Shown one piece after another: positions 44,290 to 54,430 of a stretch of DNA of 64,000 nucleotides. Position 1 is the stretch's first letter; every line of letters begins with the position of its first letter. The notes beneath the pieces are model-generated. The model made no database searches. It had not been told where the DNA came from and saw nothing but the letters and a program-made list of their open reading frames with translations. The stretch is from Phycomyces nitens (lineage: Eukaryota > Mucoromycota > Mucoromycetes > Mucorales > Phycomycetaceae), in contig JAHRBC010000006.1 in NCBI GenBank assembly GCA_022702545.1, forward strand, positions 62,001 through 126,000. Reading direction: 5' to 3'. Made by a program: the position numbers and the translations under genes.

Positions 44290-44757
44290 TTTGCTCAAAG
44301 CTTCTCTTTACTAATGACTTGATGCCTCCAGTCATCACGGCTTTGCATGTCACTCAATCTTGTAATCAAACATCATGGTAAGCTATTATATTATTACAAA
44401 TTATATATATCTCTTTACTTATACATATATAACTATGTTCTATTCTCTATTAGATATATTAAGAATCTCATCCGCATGCCTGAACAAACAATCACACAGG
44501 TAAGAAAACCGCTGATAATATAGTATATATGAATATCTAGAATACTAATAACTTTACAATTCTTAGACAATCTCAACTGACAGCTAATATGCTGAGATAT
44601 TCTCATGAATCTATCAAGTAGTCCATCTACTCACGATATCAACATTGTAAGTACAACAGCAAATAATTTGATCCACTACGATTATTTAATTAATCTTTGC
44701 TCCTATTACTATTAAATAGCACCATTCTTCTCCAAGACAGTACCCAATATCTATCAG
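44290..44757 (+). CDS. CMC-5 ORF C candidate, mini-exon gene
   Basis: Exon-like blocks bounded by good splice signals: one ending at 44377 (donor GTAAGC), 44454-44499 (donor GTAAGA), 44577-44646 (donor GTAAGT) and 44720-44757 (donor GTAGGA), with acceptors TTAG, TTAG and ATAG. Earlier blocks may lie at 44080-44240. From an ATG near 44321 a short frame of about 43 codons runs through two junctions and stops in the third block. It is divergent from ORF B, as in every other copy. The sequence itself is barely similar to ORF C of CMC-1 to CMC-3. The correspondence rests on position and architecture. Confidence 0.35.
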
Positions 44758-44944
44758 GTAGGAACTTGTTGGTCTTGCTAGATGCAAAATATCAAACAAT
44801 ACTCTAGAAATAGCATATATATTATTATTATATGATTAGAGCATTCATCTAGAAATATATATATTAAATAAATAAAAAATAAATAAAAAACAATTTATTT
44901 TTTAAAAATCAACAAATGAGGCTTGTATGTAAACGTATGATACG

Positions 44945-45060
44945 GTGCTTTTCAGTCTAAAAGACATTATTTCCCTTTGCTTTTCAGTCTAAAGACATTA
45001 TTTCCCTTTGATTTTCAGTCTAAAGACACTATTTCCCTTTGCTTTTCAGCCTAAAGAGAT
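44945..45060 (+). repeat. Tandem repeat, about 32 bp, four units
   Basis: GCTTTTCAGTCTAAAGACAT followed by TATTTCCCTTT is repeated about four times just inside the CMC-5 right end. It may be a subterminal transposase-binding array. Confidence 0.8.
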
Positions 45061-45398
45061 GAGTTACTGAGGTTAAAAGTAAAGGATATGAATAGATTGT
45101 AAATCGCGATATTGCGATTAGCTTTATATGGCACAAAATACAATAAATAATAGGCTTACTCGACACGAAATATAAAATAAACTAAACCTCTTTAATAACA
45201 GAAAAGTTGGGGGGTATCAAAGGTTTTTCAAGCGGAACTAAAGACCTATTTCTCTGATAGACCAGGCGTCATTCCCTATAGTATCATTCATATTTGTATG
45301 GTGGAGAAATATAGATTGAAATAACAATAAATCGATGATGGTACTTTAATACTACAGATATTTCTCCACCATAAAATCGTATACTTTTTCCAGTGTCA

Positions 45399-46134
45399 CC
45401 TCTCCCTCTTCCAAAAACTGTCTACCAGTATAACAGAAACCTATGCCACAATCCCTGCCCAAAACAATATGATCACCATATTTTACTTGCCTACGTTTGT
45501 TGACTCTGCAACCGAAACTGAAATATCCATATTGGGAAATGAGTCTCTTCCACCATCAGCCTTGCCATTAAAACTCCAAGAGCCAACAACAATGAGAACG
45601 GCCAAGTACAATTGCCTTCTCAAGTTCTATCGCATTGAGTACCAAGACAATCTCTTGCAAAGTGCCAAAGGTGTGGTCCAGAGCTCAAATTTTGTAAATG
45701 ACCAAATCCAGAAGATTCCATACATTAATCTTCTTGGCTAAGTCTACAAAAGTGGTGAAGGGTCAAACACAAGAGGGTCATATATCCAGGCTATATATAT
45801 CGAGAAAAATAGTGAGTCAAGCTATACCTATGCTGGCTATATCAAGTATCTTTTTGCCCACAACTTTTGCCCAAAACCCACCCATGACAATTTTATGACA
45901 AGGCTCAATCCTCAGCATGTCTTTGCTTTTGTTGAATGGTACGAAGTTCTTCAACATCAGCCAAGAATAGACCAAGGAATTGATATGTATAAGCCAACCT
46001 TTCAGAAATATGACTATGACGGCATTCTACCAGTTCATCGAATTCTATCCCCAATTGCAATCGGCAATCAAGCTTCTGGCCGTGGTGCAGCCAAAGTCAT
46101 TGTTATTCCATTGCCTAGAAAAATTTATGCTTAA
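45399..46134 (+). pseudogene. CMC-4 ORF A transposase, 3' part
   Basis: It resumes right after the CMC-5 terminus and TCA copy. The recognisable frame includes SILGNESLPPSALPLKLQE and NFVNDQIQKIPYINLLG. TAA at 45739-45741 falls where other copies have Gln (LLGQVYKG), a C-to-T type change. The frame then stays open to VIPLPRKIYA. Together with 36174-38517 it forms one split transposase gene. Confidence 0.9.
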
Positions 46135-46233
46135 TCTTCTTATTATTATTTTTGACTTTCTTACATAAAATATGCAATATATATATGCCAAAATCAATAT
46201 AGATGAAGGAGTGAAAAAGAGATGCTTGTTGAT

Positions 46234-47465
46234 TTATTCACGTTTTGACCACGTGGGAATTTTGGCTACTAAGCCGCGAGGAATTGTCTTTTGCATGACT
46301 ACATAATGACGAGTCTTCAATTGACTGGCTTTATTTCCTAGATCTTTTTTGGCAAGCATGTCCAAAAAGTCAAACAGCTCATTCAGCTATACAGATATAT
46401 TTTATCATTAGACATAAAATATAAGAAATATCAATCTGCCTGTGTTTTACCTCATCACTCCTCCAGTTCGGACAAAGTACTCTCACAGTGATCTCCGTGT
46501 CTGTTTCATCATCTGACATTACATCTCTATGAAAGACGCCACTGGCATCCCTGTTGAATCCTCTTTCAACAGCTTCCTTGTGCTTTACAAAGGTTCTCTT
46601 TCGTCTCTTGAAAAGCTAAAGTGAAACAAAGCATAATATATAAATATTTGCGTATTTTATTTAATATTCACTTACTTCAGTTTTTCGGTTGCCTCTTCGG
46701 TTTGCTGTCTTTTTTGCTTCTCTAAGCTCTGGCACAAGCTTGCTATCAGCCAAATGGTTATAATAATTATTTATAATTATTGTGCCCAGTTCTTTTCCTG
46801 TTACTGATGTTGATTCAGGGTGTTCACAGGCATATATGATCAGAGCGTTTGCTAGATTCTGATTGACATCATCAGCCAATCCAACACTGACATCCCAAGT
46901 TGGCTTCTCTTCATTATCCTTGATCAAACTGGGATCATCTGATTTAAGATGAAAGTTTTTCAAGTAATCTCGAATAACTTTCTGAAAGTATATATTAATA
47001 ATATATTTTGATATTACTGTTTCATTTAGAACTTACAGATAACTTTAGGTATCTTGTTGCACTGACGATATCCTGAAGGCTAACTTGTGAGTTAGAGACA
47101 GAAAGAATATCTTCAGGTTGGATGATATTCACAATCTCATCATTTTCTACCACGGGCATTTGGACTGATACTTGGTCTCTGGCTTGGCAAGCAACAAGAC
47201 CATTGAGAGACAACATCATTTGCCTTTTGTTATCATACACCACGCCAACTTGTGTTGATACACCAGTTAACTTTTTATCAACAGTGGATAAAAGGCCAAC
47301 CATAGTGTTATATTCACTCCTGGGAATTGTTACATCGTCAGATCTAGAAGCAAGCAATGGGCGAGGGGTATCAACACGACCAGTGTTCACTGTGGTAAGT
47401 AGTGATCTGGATGATGACGCTTTTGCAGACATGTTCTTCTTTCCCTTGTTTAATTGTTGGCTCAT
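46234..47465 (-). CDS. CMC-4 ORF B accessory protein (intact, 4 exons)
   Basis: Exons on the minus strand: 47465-47037 (429 nt), 46981-46676 (306), 46615-46451 (165) and 46386-46234 (153), all phase 0, giving 350 residues. Exon 1 is Ser-rich and polar. Exon 2 keeps the invariant 102-codon length but is diverged (WDVSVGLADDVNQNLANAL) and ends in REAKKTANRRGNRKTE. Exon 3 includes MSDDETDTE and then WRSDE. Exon 4 ends IPTWSKRE. That it is intact although the ORF A of its own element is dead suggests a recent loss of ORF A, or selection acting on ORF B. Confidence 0.83.
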
Positions 47466-47807
47466 GATTTACAGATTCTGGTATTTATTCAATTGTAAGT
47501 ATATGTCTGATAGTCATCTCTCTATAAAATATAGCTGTTCAAGTATCAACATACATTTTACTATTTAGTGTTAAGGTCTGCTTGAAAAAAATCTTTGGGT
47601 ATTTTGATTATAAATATAAAAATGAATTGTTATTCTTATGACATATCAATCAAGCAGAGGATCTATCTGTGTTCCAGTCAGTACTTGCCCGATATCAAGA
47701 AATGTTGTCTATCTTAATATTTATAAGATCTAGATTTGACAATGATATATATATATAATTATTATTTAATATCTTCAGATCTTTAGTTTGATTAATTACT
47801 TGAATAT

Positions 47808-48149
47808 TGTTGTATTTGGCATAATGGTATATCAGAGAAAAGTGATATATAAACCCAGATAGCTGGATTATCTAAAATCAAGACAAACTATACCATCCAG
47901 AAATCCTTATCCAAATATAAAAATACCATACCCAATCTATTGTGGGACAAAGTCCCAAAATACCTATTAACTAATAACACAGCTATTATGATAATGAATA
48001 TCCAAGCTGATAAGAATTATAACAATAATTATAAATACTAAGTTAACACACTTCTTGAATCAATGACTGGATATAACTTTAACTTTTTCTCAATCACAAT
48101 AAAGAGTCTCAAAGTATCCACCGTCCCTTTTCTACTACCAAATATCACA
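47808..48149 (+). repeat. Solo LTR, 342 bp, copy 3
   Basis: Same orientation as 33960-34301 and nearly identical. It is flanked by AATAT on both sides (47803-47807 and 48150-48154), the same 5-bp duplication as copy 1. It is inserted between ORF B and the mini-exon region of CMC-4. Confidence 0.93.
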
Positions 48150-48199
48150 AATATTCATTCTAATCATATAACTAAATATTCATTTGTTTTATAAAATAA

Positions 48200-48780
48200 T
48201 ATCTTTTATGAGTATGCCTATTTCTATTGTTTTTATATTTTTATTTCCTAAACCATTCATGTAGCACTGAGAGTACAACGAATATTACAGACTGGGTTTG
48301 CGCACAGTGTGTTAATCGCCTTTTTTGCATACTTGGTATTCACAACAAACATATTTTTATTTTTTTATTTTCAAAAAAAAAATACGTAATCATCTCTCAG
48401 ATTCTACGGCTATTTCAAGGATTGTTTTTTATTCATCCATTTTTTTTCTTTCTCTACTTTTTATTATCATCCAAGTACTTCTTCTAAAGCGCGGTTTGCC
48501 ATATATACTCCTGGCAAACAAAATCAAAATCATTCTGGTATACAAAGATAAGTACTATGTTCTTTATTACATTCGATTATTATTCTTACTGATACATATT
48601 CTATTAGAAATGTTATGTATCTATATAGCCGCCCTCCAGAAATTCATACCTCTAGTAAGTATATATACTTGAAAAATATTTTTTAATATTCTTACTCCTT
48701 GCTATCTCTACTTAGTATTCTATTTCAAAAGTTTGTCTTTGCCTTTATTAAATCAAAGTATTCAACATTTCCAAGGACTA
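48200..48780 (+). CDS. CMC-4 ORF C candidate, mini-exon gene
   Basis: Splice-like blocks on the plus strand: one ending at 48335 (donor GTATTC), a block 48401-48537 that may contain a further intron (donor GTATAC), 48608-48654 (donor GTAAGT), and a block from 48716. Acceptors are CTCAG, TTAG and TTAG. The orientation away from ORF B and the distance after it match the other elements. I could not find one frame open through all blocks, so this copy may be decayed or non-coding. Confidence 0.3.
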
Positions 48781-48799
48781 TATATAATAAGTAAGCTGG

Positions 48800-49936
48800 T
48801 ATAAATATTTAATAATTTTTCTCACAATATTCTCTAGCTCTAAAAAGACATCAAGCAAATCAAGGAAGCAAGGTGTTATATAATTTGATTAATAGTATCA
48901 AAATCAATCATATTAATAGCATTTGCTATTTATTATAGAATATATCCATAAAGCAAGTATCTACATCTCTCTCATACAATCAAGAATTATATATATATAT
49001 TAGAATAAATATTATAGAGCAATTATTATTATGAGCGATTTTTTTATTCAAAATAAAAATAAAAATAAAAATATATTCCTACAAACCAATTTCCAATTGA
49101 GAATATTATTTTTAGAATTAATACCAAAAAGAACAGCTTTTCCGAAGCAATTGATTGAATCATTGTCATCAAAAAATGCAAAACACTGCTGTTATTACGT
49201 GCCTAGATATATGTTCTTCTCAGACAGGTGTTCTCAAACAGTGCATGTTTTTATTCTTAATTTGTAATAGTATGTATGTTTGCTTTTGGAATAGAGTTTA
49301 TACACAATCTTTATAACTAAGCTCACACCAAATTTTCAAATCTGACATGTTAATATATAATATCTGGTCAGTTATTCTTTAACATACTGACTGGGTATTT
49401 ATTAAAATTTATCTATCAGATATTAAATTAATACATAAAATTACAATTATAAACTTTTAATATTGTAATGATTTAGATTATTTTTTGCAGTGAGTAGGAG
49501 TGAGTAGAGATGAGAACGAATAGAAATCATTAGGAAAACTTTTTTTATCCAATAAAAACTATTATAAACTACATCTTTGGCCTGTATCTGCCATGAATTC
49601 ATACCAAATTCATACTGAATCCTATGAGGACACTGCTTTAATATTGAAGAGAGCAACCTATATAAAGTAATTTAAAGAACTGAATCCTTTGGGGCTAGAA
49701 AATATGGGACGAAAAAAAGAAACCCCCCAATTTTCGTGACAAAAAAAGCACAAAAAAAATAACCCACCTTTTGCTTTTTGCGCTTTGACGTTTCAGTATA
49801 CTGATTGGAATCATTCAGACAACGAATCCTAAAAATTTAATATTAAAAAATTTGGCAAATATTATATCAAATCTTTATTATTCAGTCAAGAATTTTATAA
49901 ATATCAGTATACTAAAATGGCCCTTCTTTTGCAGTG
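48800..49936. other. CMC-4 right subterminal region
   Basis: Very AT-rich with no supported gene. An AAAAATAAAAATAAAAAT run lies near 49054, and A-runs near 49713-49760. It ends at the terminus CTTTTGCAGTG. Confidence 0.6.
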
Positions 49937-50505
49937 TATCATTCATACTTCCTCCCAACACATCTTTATTATCTCATCTATTTTTTGCATGCTCATTCTC
50001 ACTTACAAAAATTAATCTAGAAATACATCATTAAGTAATATTTTACAAATCTATATAAGAGATCAAAATCTTCATCAAATAAACATCATCAGTTACCTCT
50101 CTCTTAATTTCCATCCCTGAACTAGTGAATTGTCTTATAGAAATTCCTAGCCATACTTGTGCCAAGATTGACTTTTTCTTTTCATCCATTTCCCTTTTCT
50201 GTCAAATTTGTATCCCTCTCATACTTTGCTGTCAACTTGTCTAATTGTTCCGAGTAAAATTATCAAATTCCCTTCCTCTTGTAATCCATTGCTGTCAAGA
50301 ATATATCCAACTATCCCGAGTGAAGTTATATATCTCTACCTATATTTTACCTTTCTCTCCTCTTGTCCGTTTCTTGCTGTTTAACTTTGGTTTCTACCCC
50401 ATTGTTATCTTTATTTATTGCACCATCATTATTGTCAATGAGTGGTATTTAATTTTCTATATTTTTCTGACTTGTTTTCACTCACAACAAACTCAACACA
50501 CATCA
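49937..50505 (+). repeat. LTR-like repeat beta, copy 2 (5'-truncated)
   Basis: It begins directly after the CMC-4 right end. From about 50030 it matches 12230-12480 and then 18760-18993 (TCTATATAAGAG, ATCAAATAAAC, TCCCGAGTGAAG). It ends ACTCAACACACATCA. It shows the uninterrupted sequence at the point where CMC-1 inserted in copy 1. Confidence 0.75.
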
Positions 50506-50509
50506 ATTT

Positions 50510-51250
50510 TGACACAGGTGTTGTAGATTTGCCAGCTGCACCACAAAACTAGCAGAAACTCCGTGACATCACTAAGGGCCCCACCAAAAAGAGTGCTACG
50601 TCACAGCTAATCATCACTACCATCGTCAGAACCTCAGTGGGACCTGAAGTTATCCCCAATTTCCGGATTTCTTGTCCAGAATATTGTCTCAATTCTTTTT
50701 CCTTTTTTATCTTTAAAGATTATTTCCTCTTACTTCGATTTACCCTGACATTTTTACCTTTACCCATTCCATTGTTCGCACTTCAATAATTCTTTCCAGC
50801 TTACCCCCCATATTTTATACTTCTTGTTCTTTGACACCTTTCCGGATTTGTTCATATAATCTCTTTTATCTTTAGTTACGATTGGAATGACATTTGAATA
50901 ACATAATTAGTAAGAAGAACTATTCAATAGTTTTGTATAAAAGAAGAGCAATATCTCTATCAATAAAATTCATTCAGTTTTCCGATTATTTTCTTTTGAA
51001 CACAATTTGAGCTTGTATTGTCCTGAGTGAAATACAAGGCTGTTTTCCGTTAAAGTTATAAGATCTCTGTCTCACTGTTGGTTCCGTTGTCCATTGTCTG
51101 TATTATCTGTCCATTTTTCTGTCCATTTTTCTGTCCGTTCTTATCCCAATTTCTGTCTGTTGATTGTCCCAAGTAAAATCAACTAGTCTTTAACTGTCCA
51201 TAAACCTTCTTGACCAGTTTACACTACACAACCAAACTCAACACGTGTCA
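50510..51250 (+). repeat. LTR-like repeat alpha, copy 2
   Basis: 741 bp from TGACACAGGTGTTG to CAACACGTGTCA, homologous to 10775-11538 throughout. The cAMP-response palindrome of copy 1 reads TGACATCA here. It lies four bases after beta and one base before gamma. Confidence 0.8.
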
Positions 51251-51251
51251 T

Positions 51252-51800
51252 TGGCACGTGTGTTGTGGGCAAATTTGGTTTTGACCATAAAGCTGGACCA
51301 AGGGCCCAGTCATAGATGTAGGAGGGGTCAGAGGCTGGGTTAGTCTGAGTAAGAAGTCCGAGCCGAGTGAGTTGGGCAGGTTTCCAGTGAGGTGACGTTG
51401 GCAGGGCAATCCCTGAGTTTTTATATCTTTCTTTCTTCCCAGTTTTTTCCCATTTTTATTTTATCACATTTATTTATTTCCTTTTTTATCTAATTTCCTT
51501 TTCTATTTCTTTTGTGAATCCTTGCCACCTTCTTGCATGATTGCACCATTTTACACCTCTTTAAAACAATTGTCTTTGTATAATATACTTCTTCTATTTT
51601 TACCTTTATTATTTTTACAATATTTTTATACTATACTTTATCACACTTGTCTAGAATTGCATCATTTTATTCACCTATTTCTTTATTCTTTGTTTTACCT
51701 TGACTGCGATAGCACAATTCCATCCATTTATTTTATTGTTTTCAGTTATTATTTTTTTGATTCTGAATGTCAATAAAAGACATTCAGTTTTCAATCAATA
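51252..51800 (+). repeat. LTR-like repeat gamma, copy 2 (right end uncertain)
   Basis: It starts TGGCACGTGTGTTGTGG and matches 18995-19264, then continues past the site where CMC-2 interrupts copy 1. ATCAATAAAAC near 51795 could be its poly(A) signal. Its 3' boundary was not found. Confidence 0.6.
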
Positions 51801-52740
51801 AAACATATTTTTCATTGGGTATAATACCAGTTTTTTTTTATTATATTTGTACTTTTTGATCTCTGACGAGCAGTGATATTTTGCCTGGTTACATTTTGGG
51901 AATATACTGATAATATACCTTGGTAGTGTCAAAAACAACATTTTTCTATATAATTCTCTTTTGACACACTCACCAAATATTAACAGATTTATCATATTTA
52001 TCCAATTTATCCAATTTATCTAATATTAACTATCCAAAGATAATCCCACTCCAACCTGCCCTTCTACTTACAATCATACCGAGTCACAGCGTTTTCTTGT
52101 ATTCTATTCCTTCCTAATCTATAATATGCGTTCCCCTAAATTTAGGAAACCTTTGACAGAACAATGGTACCACAATGGCTGTACGCATTATTTGCCAAAA
52201 AAAGAAAAAGAAAAAAGAAAAAGAAAAAAAGTAAATCATATAAAAATGTCTACAAGCTATTAGTAATTACAACTATTATATTGGATCGATTATGTTAGCC
52301 TACACTATATTAAACTCTAATAAACTATACAGCTACGGCATTTTCGCTGTTTAATATCGCCTAGATATTCAAATTCAATAAATAATAGAAAAGTTATACA
52401 AGCAGTAAAGAAAAATCGTCTAAAAGCAGAGATTATCAAGCTATTGAGCCGTTGCAGGGCGTCAAACCCTCACATAATATGAAGGATTCTCACAGTGGTA
52501 AGTCATAGAGCTCACATGACTTGATCACTCTGTCAAATAAAAGTTTGACTGAAAATTTTCCCATAAAAAATAAACAACAGTGGGAACTTGGGGAGAGCGC
52601 CTTTCTCTTGTACACCAGCTTACTACTTTTCATTGCTGACCTCAGCTTGGGCCCTTTTTTGCCGATGACGATGTAAGTACGCATTGCAATTAGCACATTA
52701 CAAACAACATCACTAACTAGACACGGTCTTATGTACTTTA
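51801..52740. other. Anonymous AT-rich region
   Basis: No supported gene. It contains an A/G-rich AAAGAAAAAG run at 52198-52232 and a short minus-strand frame (52490-52696) without recognisable content. Confidence 0.5.
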
Positions 52741-52769
52741 GACCGTGGATTGTGGACTATGGACTGTAG

Positions 52770-52920
52770 AGCGGATTTTTGACAGTGGACTTGCAGATTG
52801 TGGATGTGGAATGTAGATGTGGATGTGGAATGTAGACTGTAGACTGTAGACTGTAGACTGTAGACTGTAGACTCTGGACTGTGGACTCTGGACTGTGGAC
52901 TCTGGACTGTCGACTGTAAG
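52770..52920. repeat. Short-period minisatellite (GTAGACT/GTGGACT)
   Basis: About 15-20 units of 7-8 bp, mostly TGTAGAC and TGTGGAC or TCTGGAC variants. On the minus strand this gives spurious Gln-Ser-Thr-Val-Tyr-rich frames. Confidence 0.9.
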
Positions 52921-53054
52921 TACCTCTTCTTTTTATTTGTAATCGCCAAGTAAAACATAAGCCTAATACTATGTATAGCTCTTTTCCCATAGACACGAAA
53001 GTGCGTGGGGAGGTTATCCCACTGCCTTAATGGTGGTGGGGTTCCAGGGTCTCA

Positions 53055-53335
53055 AAATGTGGGGCGTCCGCAGCCAGGTATTCGTTCAAGCCGGTATCTG
53101 GTGGGAGGAAGTTTGCAGGTTGAAAAAGTAGGGCGTCTACTACCTACGGGTGAGGGGAAGTCCTGTGGTAACTGTGCTTCGTCCAGCACGGCCGAAAGTG
53201 TGGGGTGTCCGCAGCCAGGTATTTTTTCAAGGCAATATCTGGTGGGAGGAAGTTTGCAGGTTGAAAAAGTAGGGCGTCTGCTACCTACGGGTGATGGGAA
53301 ACCGTGGGGCAATAGTGCTTCTTCAAGCACAAATA
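53055..53335 (+). repeat. Tandem duplication, 141-bp period, GC-richer island
   Basis: Two copies, with CAGCCAGGTATT starting at 53071 and 53212. The period is 47 codons, so the plus-strand frame 53005-53364 (119 aa) contains two similar 47-residue blocks (LVGGSLQVEKVGRLLPTG in each). The minus strand is also open at 53052-53330. No family recognised. It could be a coding repeat exon or non-coding satellite. The composition is clearly less AT-rich than both flanks. Confidence 0.6.
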
Positions 53336-53364
53336 AATGCGTACGTATTTATTTAATATCATGA

Positions 53365-54430
53365 TGATGACCTTGCTTACATATGAATTACCAATATGAA
53401 TTCAAAAAAGCATTATCTGAATGATAACTTTAAATAATTACTTTTTATTTTATTTTTTAATTTATCAATGACTAGTAATAATAATAATAATAATAAATTC
53501 AATATATACCATACAACACAATTCATATTCAAAGTTTTTATTATAATCGCAATAAACTAATACAAGTACGAATTGGATGGATCCAAGTCTGGATCGTTTT
53601 CAATTTCTTGCAGCCGAAAACAATTCCATATATTAACTGTAATTATTTGGTTATATACAAATCCGTCCTTGTAATCAATATACAATCAATTTAGTAATAT
53701 CAAAAAATAAGAATAATATACTCTCTCAGTCCCCTTGACACATTCGATCAATTTAACCAGCTACAAAATCTTCACTCCAAAAAATCCCACCCAAAATCCA
53801 GATCCATCATATCCATCTTTAAACCTTTTCATTAGTCTTTCAACTATTTTTCTACTAATCGATCCTCTATTAAATCATTTATTCAATACACTCAACACTA
53901 ACCCAATCAAATCTAAACACTTGTTCGCTCAATAATCCCATATTTCAAAAAACTCTATAAATCCATCCCATCTTATCCATACTGGATCATTACATCCACA
54001 ATCTCCTTCAATTCAATCAATTCAATCAATTCTCCCCTCTCAACCCCTCTCAACCACAAACCCACATATAATAATCATTTAAAATCCACATATCCCACTT
54101 CAACAACTCTTTTTCACTTTATACAAACTATACTTTCTCCACAAATCCTTAAATCCCGCAATTCTTATCATACCCCCCTATCTAACCTCAATTTTTCAAT
54201 CCTTACTCACAAAATACAATCATACAATATATCATACAATATATCACATACTTATCTCAACAACAACAAACTAATCAACTCAAATTCAATAAAACTCACT
54301 CTCATCCTTCTACCCCTTCTCTTCAATCATTCATTCATTCATTCAACAAAATCTTTTTACTCAACGTCACACCCAAACCCTTATCTTCTCAATCCATATA
54401 AATAAAATATCTCATATTCCTCACCTTTAC
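53365..54430. other. AT-rich region with a G-depleted tract
   Basis: It contains an (ATA)n run near 53478-53500. From about 53740 to 54430 the plus strand is almost free of G, while C is common. A short frame at 53735-53935 results from this bias. No gene is supported. Confidence 0.6.

Larger units (their letters stand above)
38518..45395 (+). mobile_element. CMC-5: complete CACTA/Plavaka-type transposon, best candidate for autonomy
   Basis: The left end is CACTGCAAAAAATACC and the right end is CTTTTTCCAGTG. TCA is duplicated on both sides (38515-38517 and 45396-45398), and CMC-4 transposase coding sequence resumes on the far side. Both ORF A and ORF B are intact, and a divergent mini-exon region follows. 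A solo LTR has inserted in the 5' subterminal region. The terminal repeats match imperfectly after the first 5-9 bases. Confidence 0.92.
35934..49936 (+). mobile_element. CMC-4: CACTA/Plavaka-type transposon split by CMC-5
   Basis: The left end is CACTGCAAAAATC and the right end is CTTCTTTTGCAGTG. The transposase gene runs to 38517, is interrupted by the 6.9-kb CMC-5, and resumes at 45399. The flanking bases differ slightly (TAA left, TAT right), so the original target duplication is not proven. ORF B (46234-47465) is intact. ORF A carries a frameshift, two stops and the insertion. Confidence 0.88.

Noticed and set aside
44945..45060. Regular short repeats considered as a CRISPR array
   Set aside because: Units are directly adjacent with no unique spacers, and the context is a eukaryotic transposon.
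52713..52996. Minus-strand frames rich in Gln-Ser-Thr-Val-Tyr
   Set aside because: They translate the 7-8 bp minisatellite in different frames. The product depends only on the repeat.
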